Assembly (NCBI RefSeq): GCF_014145455.1
Contig: NZ_JACIVB010000017.1
Span: forward strand, 124,001 to 188,000
Origin: Limosilactobacillus rudii
Lineage (GTDB): Bacteria > Bacillota > Bacilli > Lactobacillales > Lactobacillaceae
Direction: 5' to 3'
Length of the DNA stretch: 64,000 bases
Of this stretch, positions 1-9,351 are shown piece after piece (the first letter of the stretch is position 1; each line of letters opens with the position of its first letter). The notes beneath the pieces were generated by a model. The model was not told the origin of the DNA, made no database searches, and was given only the letters and a program-made list of their open reading frames with translations. A program made the position numbers and the translations under genes.

Positions 1-751
1 TAATTGCGGCATCTGTCTGAATAACTGATGTCAATGTACCATCAGTACCAGCCTTTAATGTCCTGTTTTTGGCGGAAATAATCCCCTTAGTAACAGTATT
101 TGCATATTCACTACCCATTGGCGAACCAATTGCTAAAACATCTTGTCCTGGAACGATTGAGTTTGAGTTACCAAATGAAGCAACAGTTTTTACGTTTCCC
201 GCATTAATCTTCAATACTGCTAAATCTGTCGCTGCATCCGCTCCAACAAGGTCAGCATTGACTTTCTTACCATTGCTGAGAATTACCTGTAAAGCATTCG
301 ATCCTTTTACCACATGGTTATTAGTAACAACGTATGCTGAGTTGCCACTCTTTTTATAGATAACACCTGAACCTTCACTAGCGGTTTCTAATTTATTATC
401 GCTTGAGGAGTCGCTATTACTATTAGCACTGTTATTACCGTAGCCAAAAATACCTAAAGTACCGTTTGATTGTTGTACTTTTTGCTTATTAATAACACTA
501 ACAACCGCACCCTGAACTGATTTATAAGCTTGCGATGCTTCACCATTCAAGTCAGCCTTGTTTTTATTAACCTTAGTTCCGCCAGATTTATTAGAACCGC
601 TTGGCACCTTCGTACTTGTCACTTCTTCGTGGTGCTGCACCATATTGTTAATTCCTAGTGCTATTCCACCACCAATTAGGCCAGCAAATAGCCCAACGAT
701 AACTACACCTAGCCATAAACGGTCTTTTAACCCTTCTTTTATCTTTTTCAT
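1..751 (-). CDS. htrA: HtrA/DegP-type serine protease, C-terminus cut by window edge
   Basis: Surface-anchored quality-control protease. The first 250 residues are present. A short basic N-terminus leads into one membrane segment (about residues 13-33), then an S/N/K-rich linker and the trypsin-like domain. The catalytic His is in TNNHVV (His146) and the catalytic Asp in ATDLAVLKI (Asp176). The window ends just after IQTDAAI, so the GNSGG serine motif and the PDZ domain lie outside. The gene follows walJ in the same direction, the usual Firmicutes order, so it probably shares control with the Wal operon. The start was chosen at the ATG preceded by GGAGGG. Confidence 0.93.
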   Translation of the reverse strand, partial: MKKIKEGLKDRLWLGVVIVGLFAGLIGGGIALGINNMVQHHEEVTSTKVPSGSNKSGGTKVNKNKADLNGEASQAYKSVQGAVVSVINKQKVQQSNGTLGIFGYGNNSANSNSDSSSDNKLETASEGSGVIYKKSGNSAYVVTNNHVVKGSNALQVILSNGKKVNADLVGADAATDLAVLKINAGNVKTVASFGNSNSIVPGQDVLAIGSPMGSEYANTVTKGIISAKNRTLKAGTDGTLTSVIQTDAAI

Positions 752-858
752 CAATCAACCCTCCGCTAAGTCAAAGAATTATTACTTTCAAATTACAATT
801 TAAATATGAAAAATCATTGAATAAAGTCGATAAAAAACATGATATCTCAATCTTTTTA

Positions 859-1665
859 TTATAACGTCATTAATTTACTTGGCGTTTCCGGTTCAGCATC
901 ACGTAACTCAAAGTCATGATTTACCCCAAAATCATGCTGCTCCATCATACTTGCAACCGTTAAATGGGCCAATGATCGCATATTATTATGTTGGCTACGA
1001 TGTCCTAGAAAGATTTCTTTTGTCCGACGCCCAATGACCCCCATCAAGGCATCTGCTCCTTCTTCATTGGAAAGGTGACCTTCATCCCCTAGAATTCGTT
1101 GCTTGAGTGGCCATGAATAAGGCCCCATCCGTAGCATCTCAGTATCATGGTTACATTCCATCAAATATGCATCAGCATCCCGAATAGTTCCTTCTACGCG
1201 ATCTGAAACATATCCGGTATCAGTTAAAACACAAAATGTCTTGTTATTATGATGAACCTGATAAAACTGTGGCTGAGCGGCGTCGTGTGAGACTGCAAAA
1301 CTCTCAACCTCCATGTCTCCCAAATCTTTCACTGTATTTGGCGCGATAATATGCTTTTGCTCCAGCGGAATTTTACCAACTTTATTAGCCATTGCCTGCC
1401 ACGTACCTTCATTGGCATATACGTCCATTCCATACCGCCGTGCAAGGACACCAACACCATGAGTATGATCACTATGCTCATGCGTAACAAAAATTGCATC
1501 AACATCCTTTAATGATCGATCAATCTTTTGCATTAAATTTTCAATTCGTTTTCCGCTTAAACCTGCATCAATCAATATGCGATGATTCCGCGTTTCCAAA
1601 TAGGTTACATTTCCCGTACTACCGCTCGCAAGTATACTGTAACGCAGTGGATCATTCTCTGTCAC
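859..1665 (-). CDS. walJ: WalJ (YycJ) metallo-beta-lactamase-fold hydrolase
   Basis: Predicted cytoplasmic metal-dependent hydrolase of 268 residues. The metal-binding signature THEHSDH (His62, His64, Asp66, His67) and later His residues (for example in MECNHD and LGHRSQHN) are visible. It is the conserved member of the walRKHIJ operon, linked in other Firmicutes to coordinating cell-wall metabolism with DNA replication; its substrate is not settled. A GGAGG ribosome site precedes the ATG, and walI ends 17 bases upstream. Length is normal for the family. Confidence 0.93.
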   Translation of the reverse strand: MTENDPLRYSILASGSTGNVTYLETRNHRILIDAGLSGKRIENLMQKIDRSLKDVDAIFVTHEHSDHTHGVGVLARRYGMDVYANEGTWQAMANKVGKIPLEQKHIIAPNTVKDLGDMEVESFAVSHDAAQPQFYQVHHNNKTFCVLTDTGYVSDRVEGTIRDADAYLMECNHDTEMLRMGPYSWPLKQRILGDEGHLSNEEGADALMGVIGRRTKEIFLGHRSQHNNMRSLAHLTVASMMEQHDFGVNHDFELRDAEPETPSKLMTL

Positions 1666-1682
1666 TTAACGTACCTCCTTGA

Positions 1683-2525
1683 TTATTTATTATTTAATGA
1701 GTTGGTATTTACACTATCTGGTGTTTCTTTCATTACCGTACTATTAAAGGCATTAACTTCTAGTTGTTGAATTGCTCCTGAATTTTTCGTCTTAATTTCA
1801 ACAACCCATGTTGGAACATACACCGCCTTATCATCGGTAGTTGTATTCAATAACTTAGCATAACTTAAACTAGCCCAACGAATACGTGAATTATTAGGAA
1901 TTTGATTATGCTTATACAACCATGTTACCGCCCGCTGCTGACTAATTGTATTAGACCGTTGCCGTAATATTTCAACATCCTGTAAATAAGTTTGCGTGTA
2001 CCCAGTTAGCTCATGGTCGGAATTTACATGAAAACGTATTTGCCCATCATTTGAAATTAATGGTTTTCCTTCTAACATTTGCGTATACACAATATTATTC
2101 TTATCAGATAATTCCCGATTATATCGATAGTTATCGCCAAGAGCGACCATCTTTTTGTTTTTCAGCAACCTATTTACTCGGTGCAACGGGTTATCCTTAG
2201 AAAGCTTGATTGGCTTATCGAAATCACTTGTCAGTGTACCTGATGAAAAATGGGCGTTTTGATTATGCAGTCTTCCTGATTCTTGTTCTAGTACTCCACC
2301 ATCCGTTGAGCGTTTTCCAGCAACATAGTAACCAGTTTGTTGCTTATTGGAAAGATCACCATAACTAATAGAGTCGTTATGCATTTCTTTTAGCACAGTT
2401 GATTGACGGTTCGGCTGGCCATTTGAGACAGTAAAACGTGTCTCAAGGATCAATGAACTTCCAACAAAGATATCAAAAAGTAAGAAGGCAAGAATAAAGA
2501 TCCATTGAATACGTTTAAAATTCAT
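1683..2525 (-). CDS. walI: WalI (YycI) membrane regulator of WalK
   Basis: Single-pass membrane protein of 280 residues. An N-terminal hydrophobic segment (about residues 9-27, FILAFLLFDIFVG) is followed by an extracytoplasmic domain. In Bacillus, YycI and YycH bind the kinase WalK through their membrane helices and tune its activity. Family assignment rests on position between walH and walJ, size and topology; the ectodomain is poorly conserved in this family. The gap to walH is about 13 bases, indicating one transcript. Confidence 0.88.
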   Translation of the reverse strand: MNFKRIQWIFILAFLLFDIFVGSSLILETRFTVSNGQPNRQSTVLKEMHNDSISYGDLSNKQQTGYYVAGKRSTDGGVLEQESGRLHNQNAHFSSGTLTSDFDKPIKLSKDNPLHRVNRLLKNKKMVALGDNYRYNRELSDKNNIVYTQMLEGKPLISNDGQIRFHVNSDHELTGYTQTYLQDVEILRQRSNTISQQRAVTWLYKHNQIPNNSRIRWASLSYAKLLNTTTDDKAVYVPTWVVEIKTKNSGAIQQLEVNAFNSTVMKETPDSVNTNSLNNK

Positions 2526-2538
2526 TCTCTACCCCTCC

Positions 2539-3837
2539 TTACTTATTTAATTCAGTATATTCAACCCATCGGCCATGGTATTTAATAAAGTATGTCGGTA
2601 TCAACTTAACAACATGGCTGCTATTACTACTATTTTTCCAAATATAACCCACACGCAAATCTTTAATGTCACGCATCCGATTTGTCGCATGGAGCTGATT
2701 GATAACATCCGTACTTGATGGTAGTTTTACCATTTGGTGGTTAATCGGCAACGGTACTTGTAAACTGTAAAGACTCATCCAGTACTGCTCGTTACCATTA
2801 TTTTTTGATTCTAGGGTTACTTCCCCATAACCATTGCTGTTAAAGATTGGAAAACTATTTACATAGGCACGATAATTCAGTTGTCGTCCATGATTACTTA
2901 CCTCATCATAGCGAAGGTTATCTAACGGAATACCAATTGCTGTTAGCTTATTGTAAAAATGAGGGAAAATCTGACTTGTCGATTCTCGATCGTCTTTGCT
3001 TAAGTAATTTTCATACTTCATTGTTCCGTTTTGACGATTAAAAATTAGGCGCCGATTAGTCCCGTCGGTATAGGTAGTTTCATTCCCATTTCGATTTGCG
3101 GTTATTGTCGTATGCTGATTAGTACTCATTAAACTAGCACTTAACGTATCAATATTTTGCGCCGTAACTTGATAACCTAATTCCGGCAGCTCAAATGACC
3201 GTGGGTACATCATTACTGCAACCCCGTTAATAATTTTATGGTCAACTGGAATCTTCTCCATTGACGTTAATAATCGACGGATATTACCAAAATTTCCTTT
3301 TTCCACTCGTACACGATAAACACTGTAATGGTGGTCACCAAGCAAATAGATTTCGTGTTGCCCATTTAGCGGGATAACAATGTGGTTAATTTGATTAACC
3401 CGATCCGTGTCAATTGACTGGGAAAAAGTTTCATCAAAGACCGCACTTGGGATCTCATCTGGATATGTCAACATTAATGAATTTCGTCGGCGTAAGTAAC
3501 TCAAATAAACATCACTATTATTTTGCTTTACAATATTTGTCCGCCCAAGCTTCCAATGTTGTAATTCCTTTTTTACACTCAAAATTAAATTTGCTTTCGG
3601 ACTATGCAATTGATTTTGGTTACCATTCTTAGTCGTTTCAATTGCTTTTGTTGGCAGGTATACATCACCCATTGACTGTGGCGTATATTGTTGTGATTGG
3701 TTGCTATTATAATTTTCGTGTCGTGCTCCTTCATAAGGAAAGGGATTCGTCCAAAAAATCCACGAAATGAACAAACTAATAATTACGACAATCGTTAAGG
3801 CGATTGATTGCCAATTACTTTTCAGTTTCCTCATCAT
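2539..3837 (-). CDS. walH: WalH (YycH) membrane regulator of WalK
   Basis: Partner of WalI in controlling the WalK kinase. The protein is about 432 residues with one N-terminal membrane helix (SIALTIVVIISLFISWIFW) and a large extracytoplasmic YycH domain. The reading frame is open further upstream, but GAGGAGG nine bases before the ATG at 3837 (with a second ATG immediately after) makes this the likely start. It overlaps the end of walK by about 20 bases, so translation is probably coupled. Confidence 0.9.
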   Translation of the reverse strand: MMRKLKSNWQSIALTIVVIISLFISWIFWTNPFPYEGARHENYNSNQSQQYTPQSMGDVYLPTKAIETTKNGNQNQLHSPKANLILSVKKELQHWKLGRTNIVKQNNSDVYLSYLRRRNSLMLTYPDEIPSAVFDETFSQSIDTDRVNQINHIVIPLNGQHEIYLLGDHHYSVYRVRVEKGNFGNIRRLLTSMEKIPVDHKIINGVAVMMYPRSFELPELGYQVTAQNIDTLSASLMSTNQHTTITANRNGNETTYTDGTNRRLIFNRQNGTMKYENYLSKDDRESTSQIFPHFYNKLTAIGIPLDNLRYDEVSNHGRQLNYRAYVNSFPIFNSNGYGEVTLESKNNGNEQYWMSLYSLQVPLPINHQMVKLPSSTDVINQLHATNRMRDIKDLRVGYIWKNSSNSSHVVKLIPTYFIKYHGRWVEYTELNK

Positions 3838-5680
3838 CCCATTCTTCCTCCTCATAAGGTACATATGGCAAGGAAATATAGAAAGTCGATCCCTTGCCTT
3901 CTACACTATCAACCCAGATTTGTCCGCCAAGCATATTAACAACCTCTTTAGATATCGCTAATCCAAGGCCTGTTCCTCCCTGTTTCCTGCTCCGCGCCTT
4001 ATCAACACGGAAAAAGCGGTCAAAGATCCGACCGAGGTCTTTGCGCGGAATACCAAGGCCCTGGTCAGAAATACTAAGAATAACGTGATTATGGGTTTCA
4101 AGCAGACGTGTAGTAATAACGCCCCCATCTGGCGAATACTTAATCGCATTATTCATAATATTATCGATCACTTGGGTAAACTTATCAGTATCAATTTCTA
4201 CCCATAAGTCTTTCTTAGTAAAGTACCGCTCAATCGTATATTTCTTCTTTTTAGGATCTTCCTCTTTTTTGATAATCATATCAAAGCGATCCAAAATGTA
4301 ATTAAATAACTCATTAATATTTACATATTCGAGATTAAGCTTGGTTGTTCCAGCATCCATCCGTGATAGACTCAACAGATCATTAATCATTCGGATCATC
4401 CGGTCAGTTTCATCTTGAACAACCTTCAAGAATTTAGGAGCAATTTCCTTATCCTGCCAAGCACCATCACTTAACGCATCTACATAACTCCTAACACTGG
4501 TTAGCGGTGTCCGTAATTCATGTGACACGTTTGAAACAAATTGTTTACGTTCCCGTTCCTCTTTTTGCTGGCTAGTTACGTCATGCAGAACACAAACTAG
4601 TCCACTAACAAAACCTGACTCACGCTGAATTGGCGAAAAATAAGCATTTAATATTAAATTATTGCCTGAATTAGACATATCAATTATCAGTTCACGCTGC
4701 TCACCATTAACTAATTGACGAACCGTATAGTCATGGCGAATATCCAACACGTCGATGATTGATTTACCAATTAAATCATCTTCGTTTTCAACTCCCAGCA
4801 ATTGAAGCGCCATGTTATTTACAATCGTAACGTTTCCCCGGCGATCAGTCGCTAAGACCCCATCAGACATATGTGAGAGGACGCTATCAAGTCGCCGCCG
4901 TTCAGAATCACTTGACTCTTGAGCTTCCTCAACCCGCACTGATAGGTTATTAACGGCCCCTGCTAATTGCCCTAACTCATCATTTCCCAATACCTTTACT
5001 TGACCAGAATAATCTCCGCGAGCAATTCGTAAGGTCTGTTTACGCATTTCTTCAATTGGTCGCGTTATTTCCTGGGAAATAATTATTGCAAGGACCAAGC
5101 TAATTACAATTGTGATCATTGCTGCTGATAAATAAACAAGTGTAATATTGTTGATATTTGAGTATACACTTTCCAAACTAGCACGTAGGTATACTGCTCC
5201 AACAACGTTATTATTACTATTATCAACTAGTGGAATAACATTTATATAATAACGTGTATGGTTCGAGTTATCATACAGGTTTTCCGTATGCGAACGATTA
5301 TTCAATAAAGTCGCTTTAATTGCTTGGTCTGTTGTCTTTTGACCAATAGCACCTCGATTATCGGCATTGCTTGTTCCACGAACTACACTTTTACTATCAA
5401 CAACACGAATTTCCGAAATGTTATTGTTATTTACCTCTGAAAGGATTTGGTTAATCTGTTTATTGGCCTTCTTAGTATTAGAACGTGCTAATTGTTCAGC
5501 CAATGAATTATCAACGTAGGATGGTAATTCGATCGTTTGTTTAAACGTATTAAGGTTTTGATGCTCCAATTGACGCACAAAAACCGCCCCTACGCATTCT
5601 AGTGTTAACATCAAAATTAACACGAATACCAAGGCGATTTTAAACCGAATCGATTGATAAAATTTTAATTTGCTGTTCAC
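3815..5680 (-). CDS. walK: WalK (VicK/YycG) sensor histidine kinase
   Basis: Essential cell-wall homeostasis sensor of 621 residues. In order: membrane helix 1 (about 12-35), an extracellular PAS-like sensor domain, membrane helix 2 (about 180-202), HAMP (about 203-255), a cytoplasmic PAS domain (about 265-370), the dimerisation/phosphoacceptor domain with His387 in SHELRTPL, and the ATPase domain with the N box (IMNNAIKYSP), G1 (DQGLGIP) and G2 (GGTGLGLA). It lies 13 bases downstream of walR. All catalytic motifs look intact. Confidence 0.97.
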   Translation of the reverse strand: MNSKLKFYQSIRFKIALVFVLILMLTLECVGAVFVRQLEHQNLNTFKQTIELPSYVDNSLAEQLARSNTKKANKQINQILSEVNNNNISEIRVVDSKSVVRGTSNADNRGAIGQKTTDQAIKATLLNNRSHTENLYDNSNHTRYYINVIPLVDNSNNNVVGAVYLRASLESVYSNINNITLVYLSAAMITIVISLVLAIIISQEITRPIEEMRKQTLRIARGDYSGQVKVLGNDELGQLAGAVNNLSVRVEEAQESSDSERRRLDSVLSHMSDGVLATDRRGNVTIVNNMALQLLGVENEDDLIGKSIIDVLDIRHDYTVRQLVNGEQRELIIDMSNSGNNLILNAYFSPIQRESGFVSGLVCVLHDVTSQQKEERERKQFVSNVSHELRTPLTSVRSYVDALSDGAWQDKEIAPKFLKVVQDETDRMIRMINDLLSLSRMDAGTTKLNLEYVNINELFNYILDRFDMIIKKEEDPKKKKYTIERYFTKKDLWVEIDTDKFTQVIDNIMNNAIKYSPDGGVITTRLLETHNHVILSISDQGLGIPRKDLGRIFDRFFRVDKARSRKQGGTGLGLAISKEVVNMLGGQIWVDSVEGKGSTFYISLPYVPYEEEEWDDEETEK

Positions 5681-5693
5681 AATGGTTCAGCCT

Positions 5694-6401
5694 CTAATTC
5701 TGATCAGGATTTGCCAAGTAATAACCAACACCACGACGCGTAATTAACCATTGTGGGTGGCTTGGGTTATCTTCAATTTTTTCACGAAGCCGGCGGACAG
5801 TAACGTCAACGGTCCGTACATCACCAAAGTAATCATAGCCCCAGACCGTTTGGAGGAGATGTTCACGATTAATAACTTGCCCAATATGCTGCGCAAGGTA
5901 GTGCAGCAATTCAAATTCACGGTGGGTTAAATTAATATTCTCTCCCCGTTTTGTTACCGTGTATGCTTCTGGGTGGATTGTAAGGTCTCCAATCTGAATA
6001 TCTGAATTATTATCTTCTTCTGCTGGTGCTTTAAGGGTTGCCTGTCGCCGCAAGTTAGCTTTAACCCGCGCAACTAATTCCCGGTTAGAGAATGGTTTGG
6101 TAACATAATCATCAGCACCCAATTCTAATCCTAAAACCTTATCTAATTCGGAGTCCTTCGCAGTTACCATAATAATCGGCATTGTGTGTTTTGCCCGCAC
6201 ACGCTTTGCCACTTCAAGGCCATCAATCTTAGGTAACATCAAATCAAGGATGATCAAGTCAGGCTTTTCTGCTTCGACTTGTTCCAATGCCGCTTCGCCA
6301 TCATAAGCTACAACAACTTCATAACCCTCTTTTTCAAGGTTAAATTTTATGATATCAGAAATTGGCTTCTCATCATCAACAACTAAAATTTTCTTTGCCA
6401 T
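5694..6401 (-). CDS. walR: WalR (VicR/YycF) response regulator
   Basis: OmpR/PhoB-family regulator of 235 residues. The receiver domain has the acidic pair DDE (9-11), phospho-acceptor Asp53 in LIILDLMLP and Lys in VTKPF. The C-terminal winged helix contains the [13 protein letters not shown] recognition region. The frame could begin at an upstream TTG, but GGAGGGG nine bases before the ATG at 6401 fixes this start. First gene of the walRKHIJ operon; known targets in relatives are autolysins and wall-remodelling enzymes. Confidence 0.97.
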   Translation of the reverse strand: MAKKILVVDDEKPISDIIKFNLEKEGYEVVVAYDGEAALEQVEAEKPDLIILDLMLPKIDGLEVAKRVRAKHTMPIIMVTAKDSELDKVLGLELGADDYVTKPFSNRELVARVKANLRRQATLKAPAEEDNNSDIQIGDLTIHPEAYTVTKRGENINLTHREFELLHYLAQHIGQVINREHLLQTVWGYDYFGDVRTVDVTVRRLREKIEDNPSHPQWLITRRGVGYYLANPDQN

Positions 6402-6467
6402 ATCAATGATCCCCTCCAATTGGGTTGATTGATTAATACTTTACTTCTGCTTTATATAAGTGCTTCT

Positions 6468-6476
6468 ATTATAGCA
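6468..6476 (-). promoter_or_regulatory. Extended -10 promoter of the wal operon
   Basis: On the minus strand the sequence TGCTATAAT forms an extended -10 box about 65 bases before the walR start. No good -35 hexamer is seen at the expected spacing, which an extended -10 can tolerate. It lies back-to-back with the tRNA-Lys promoter. Confidence 0.6.
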
Positions 6477-6513
6477 CAAAGGAAAAAAACTTAACGAATT
6501 TTCAAAAAAGTAT

Positions 6514-6542
6514 TTGACATCTTAAAATTAACGGGTTAGAAT
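6514..6542 (+). promoter_or_regulatory. SigA-type promoter of tRNA-Lys copy 1
   Basis: TTGACA (6514-6519), a 17-base spacer and TAGAAT (6537-6542), ending 25 bases before the tRNA. This is close to the vegetative consensus. Confidence 0.85.
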
Positions 6543-6567
6543 AAACTAGTATTCTGTTAAAGGATAT

Positions 6568-6640
6568 GGGCAGTTAGCTCAGCTGGCAGAGCAACGGACT
6601 CTTAATCCGTGGGTCCAGGGTTCGATCCCCTGACTGCCCA
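6568..6640 (+). tRNA. tRNA-Lys (anticodon CUU), copy 1
   Basis: A 73-base cloverleaf. The acceptor arms GGGCAGT and ACTGCCC pair fully, the D arm is standard, the anticodon loop reads CTCTTAA (anticodon CTT) and the T arm contains GGTTCGATCC. CCA is not encoded. It is identical to the copy at 9279-9351, and a promoter and a terminator immediately flank it, so it is an independent unit. Confidence 0.97.
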
Positions 6641-6650
6641 TCAGAGGTTT

Positions 6651-6683
6651 ACAGAGATTGAGTTTATCTCAATCTCTGTTTTT
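6651..6683 (+). terminator. Intrinsic terminator of tRNA-Lys copy 1
   Basis: A perfect 12-bp stem (ACAGAGATTGAG with its complement), a 5-base loop, and a run of T. Confidence 0.9.
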
Positions 6684-6760
6684 GTACAATCTAATTTTTG
6701 CGAAGTACCCCCCTCCCCTAAAAAAGTCATTAATGGCTTAACTAGTTAAAATATACGGTA

Positions 6761-6807
6761 AAAAAATGATCAAGATCGGCTATTAAAGTCGATTTTGATC
6801 ATTTTTT
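6761..6807. terminator. Bidirectional terminator after the ABC exporter gene
   Basis: Near-perfect long hairpin with AAAAAATGATCAAGATCG-type arms around a loop near 6780. The A-rich and T-rich flanks allow it to work on both strands. It is placed to end the minus-strand marR/ABC transcript. Confidence 0.8.
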
Positions 6808-6887
6808 AGCTTCTAGAGATTGCCTCGCAATTACTTCAAGGTAAACCATAAACTTCCCTAATAATCAGCTTAAGCGAACGTTAAAAT

Positions 6888-8609
6888 CTATTTAAACTGA
6901 TCATGGACATACTGAGCATACAGTGGCGTTGTCTGAAGTAATTCCTCGTGTGTTCCAGCACCAGAGATTGTTCCATTTTCAATAAAGTAAATTTTATCTG
7001 CATCCACGATTGTACTTAAGCGGTGTGCGATTACCAGTGTTGTCCGTCCCTGCATCAAATCACCCAATGCTTTTTGTACCATTGCTTCAGATTCAGCATC
7101 TAAACTTGCGGTTGCCTCATCAAGCATTAATATTTTAGGATCACGAAGGAAAGCTCGTGCAATTGCTATTCGTTGTCGTTGCCCCCCAGAGAGCTTAATT
7201 CCACGTTCACCGATTTCAGTTTCTAATTTGTCTGCCATTTTATTTACAAAAACATCCGCATATGCCATCTTCAGTGCTTGCCATAGCTCATCATCATCCA
7301 CAGTACGGTGCAATCCATATGTAAGATTATCTCGAATTGTTCCTGGCATTACTGCTGCATCTTGACTCACAAGGCCAATTTGTTCTCGCCATCTTGCTAA
7401 GTCTAATTTTTCTATATTTTCATCGCCAATAAGGATCTTTCCGGCAGTCGGTTGGTAAAACCGTTCAATTAATGAAAAAATTGTTGATTTCCCACCACCT
7501 GAAGGACCAGCAAAGGCAACAACTGCATTCGGCTTAGTCGCAAAATTAATATCTTTCAAGATTGGTTTTCCAGCCTCATAAGCAAAGTCAACGTTCTCAA
7601 ATCTCAACGGTTCTGTTTCAATATCTTTTTCAATCTTATCTTCGGCAAATTCTTCAGGTTCAGATAGCATTTGTTGAATTCGTTCAGTTGCACCACTAGT
7701 TTTGGCCATATTAGTAAAAAGTTGACTGATTACAATAACTGGACCAAAAATTTGGAATAGGTACATTAAAAATGAGACCAATGCTCCCATCGTTATTTGA
7801 CCATTCATTACGCGAATTGCGCCATAACCAAGGACAATTAGGAACATTAACATCATTAACATATTCGTAATTGGTTGTGTTACCGAATTAATCAATGCTT
7901 CTTTAGTTCCAATTCCATATAAGTTATCAATCCGCTGATTTCCTTTTGTTAATTCATGTTCTTCACCATTTGAAGATTTCACTAAACGAACTTCACCTAA
8001 TACGTCAATTGAATCACTAGCAAACTTAGCTAATTCATCTTGGCGTACCCGTCCAATTTTTCGTGATTGGTTCATCACCGGCATCATTACTAACATTATT
8101 AATGGAACAGCAATAAACATTAATAGCGTCATTCGCCAATCCATTGCCATCATTATTACTAACGCCCCTACAAACTGTAAAATTGAGGTCATTGCATTTG
8201 GAAATGTTGATGCAAGTAACTCCTTAACTTGAGAGGTATCGTTTACTAAACGTGAACTGATTTCTCCTGTTTTGACATTGTCAAAATATTTAACAGGCAT
8301 TTTAAGCAACTTTTGCCATAACCGTTTACGAAGTTTTGCAACAACATTCTCACCAAAAATCCCAAGCAAAACCCCTGAAAACGCACTCGTAATTAATCCA
8401 GCAATAAAAATAATAACTGTCAAAACAGCTAATGTCGGACTAATATGCCGAAAATCATTAATTAGTTTCTGGGCTAATTGGGGTACAAATAAATTAGCTC
8501 CTGTTGAAATAAATCCTAAAAGAATCCCTATAATCAGTTTTGCATATTGCGGATGAAGCTGATTAATCAGGCCAAAGAATTCACGAAAGTTAAACTTATT
8601 CCTTCTCAA
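6888..8609 (-). CDS. ABC exporter, multidrug type (membrane and ATPase domains fused)
   Basis: Half-transporter of 573 residues that would act as a dimer in the membrane. The N-terminal half (about 1-310) carries about six membrane helices of the ABC exporter type. The ATPase half has Walker A GPSGGGKST, the signature LSGGQRQR, Walker B ILMLDEATASLD and the H loop IAHRLST. It resembles BmrA/LmrA drug exporters; the real substrate is unknown. It lies 85 bases downstream of a marR gene on the same strand, the usual layout of a substrate-induced efflux pair, and candidate MarR sites lie in the gap. Confidence 0.93.
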   Translation of the reverse strand: MRRNKFNFREFFGLINQLHPQYAKLIIGILLGFISTGANLFVPQLAQKLINDFRHISPTLAVLTVIIFIAGLITSAFSGVLLGIFGENVVAKLRKRLWQKLLKMPVKYFDNVKTGEISSRLVNDTSQVKELLASTFPNAMTSILQFVGALVIMMAMDWRMTLLMFIAVPLIMLVMMPVMNQSRKIGRVRQDELAKFASDSIDVLGEVRLVKSSNGEEHELTKGNQRIDNLYGIGTKEALINSVTQPITNMLMMLMFLIVLGYGAIRVMNGQITMGALVSFLMYLFQIFGPVIVISQLFTNMAKTSGATERIQQMLSEPEEFAEDKIEKDIETEPLRFENVDFAYEAGKPILKDINFATKPNAVVAFAGPSGGGKSTIFSLIERFYQPTAGKILIGDENIEKLDLARWREQIGLVSQDAAVMPGTIRDNLTYGLHRTVDDDELWQALKMAYADVFVNKMADKLETEIGERGIKLSGGQRQRIAIARAFLRDPKILMLDEATASLDAESEAMVQKALGDLMQGRTTLVIAHRLSTIVDADKIYFIENGTISGAGTHEELLQTTPLYAQYVHDQFK

Positions 8610-8628
8610 ATCATAAGCCTCCTAACAA

Positions 8629-8680
8629 TTAAGTATCTAACTATTTAACGGTTTATATTAAAACACATAGGTACCTAACT
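8629..8680 (-). promoter_or_regulatory. Two candidate MarR operators between marR and the exporter gene
   Basis: Read on the minus strand, 8666-8682 contains ACAGTTAGGTACCTATGT with a perfect TAGGTACCTA core (8668-8677). 8629-8641 contains the related GTTAGATACTTAA. The first matches the element before marR at ten or more positions. Together they imply separate control of the exporter gene by the upstream MarR protein. Confidence 0.6.
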
Positions 8681-8694
8681 GTCAACAATCTAAC

Positions 8695-9129
8695 TTATTT
8701 TGGTAAATCATTGTTGAGGCTTGTCATACTTGCAATTACTGAATCTATTTTTGATTCATCGAGTTGCTCAATAAATTTTTGACATGTTTCATCAAAAACT
8801 TTCTTAATCTGCTTAGCTTTTTCAATTCCTTCTTTAGTAAGGAAAATTCGCTTAATTCGTGCTGATTCATTGTCATTCTTTCGGATAATATAGCCATCAC
8901 GTTCAAGATTTTTAAGCATGTTAGTAATACTTGCATTTCGAATATGGAAATGATCGCCTAGTTCTCGCTGAATGAGGCCCGGATGCTCTTTGATATATAG
9001 CAATGTTCTTGCTTGTTGTGGTGTTAGTGCCAATTTTGGCGTAAGAGTATTAAAAAAATGCTGCATATTAATCATATATGTCCGCAATAACCTATTCATT
9101 CGTTCAAATTTATCTTTTTTCGATGCCAT
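8695..9129 (-). CDS. MarR-family transcriptional regulator
   Basis: Winged-helix DNA-binding protein of 144 residues. The helix-turn-helix lies about residues 55-100 (GLIQRELGDHFHIRNASITNMLKNLERDGYI) with the wing following, and helices at both ends would form the dimer interface. It probably represses itself and the exporter downstream. An operator-like element sits on its own promoter. The ligand is unknown. Confidence 0.92.
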   Translation of the reverse strand: MASKKDKFERMNRLLRTYMINMQHFFNTLTPKLALTPQQARTLLYIKEHPGLIQRELGDHFHIRNASITNMLKNLERDGYIIRKNDNESARIKRIFLTKEGIEKAKQIKKVFDETCQKFIEQLDESKIDSVIASMTSLNNDLPK

Positions 9130-9161
9130 AATATTACTCCTAGTTTGTTATTTATTAAATA

Positions 9162-9183
9162 ATTATAACAGTTAGGCGTCTAA
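9162..9183 (-). promoter_or_regulatory. marR promoter -10 and overlapping operator
   Basis: TATAAT on the minus strand at 9162-9167, with the inverted repeat TTAGGCGTCTAA (9172-9183) just upstream, in the space between the -10 and -35 regions. The element shares ACAGTTAGG...CTA.GT with the site before the exporter gene. Confidence 0.65.
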
Positions 9184-9228
9184 GTAAATATCAATTTAAA
9201 AATTAATAAATAAATTTCAAAAAAACAC

Positions 9229-9257
9229 TTGCGAAATTCTAGAGAAGTTGATATTAT
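9229..9257 (+). promoter_or_regulatory. Promoter of tRNA-Lys copy 2
   Basis: TTGCGA (9229-9234), 17 bases, TATTAT (9252-9257), 21 bases before the tRNA. It differs in sequence from the copy 1 promoter. Confidence 0.75.
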
Positions 9258-9278
9258 TACTTATGTTGTCAAAGACAT

Positions 9279-9351
9279 GGGCAGTTAGCTCAGCTGGCAG
9301 AGCAACGGACTCTTAATCCGTGGGTCCAGGGTTCGATCCCCTGACTGCCCA
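9279..9351 (+). tRNA. tRNA-Lys (anticodon CUU), copy 2
   Basis: Identical in all 73 bases to the copy at 6568-6640, and in the same orientation. The two copies enclose the minus-strand marR/exporter pair. Flanking sequence differs on both sides beyond one to two bases. Confidence 0.97.

Noticed and set aside
69-803. Plus-strand ORFs of 96 and 81 codons at the left edge
   Set aside because: They lie opposite htrA, whose minus-strand translation shows clear protease motifs.
6651-6807. Two hairpins after tRNA-Lys considered as an attachment site or integrated element border
   Set aside because: They are ordinary terminators; no integrase and no 3' tRNA duplication other than the full second tRNA copy.
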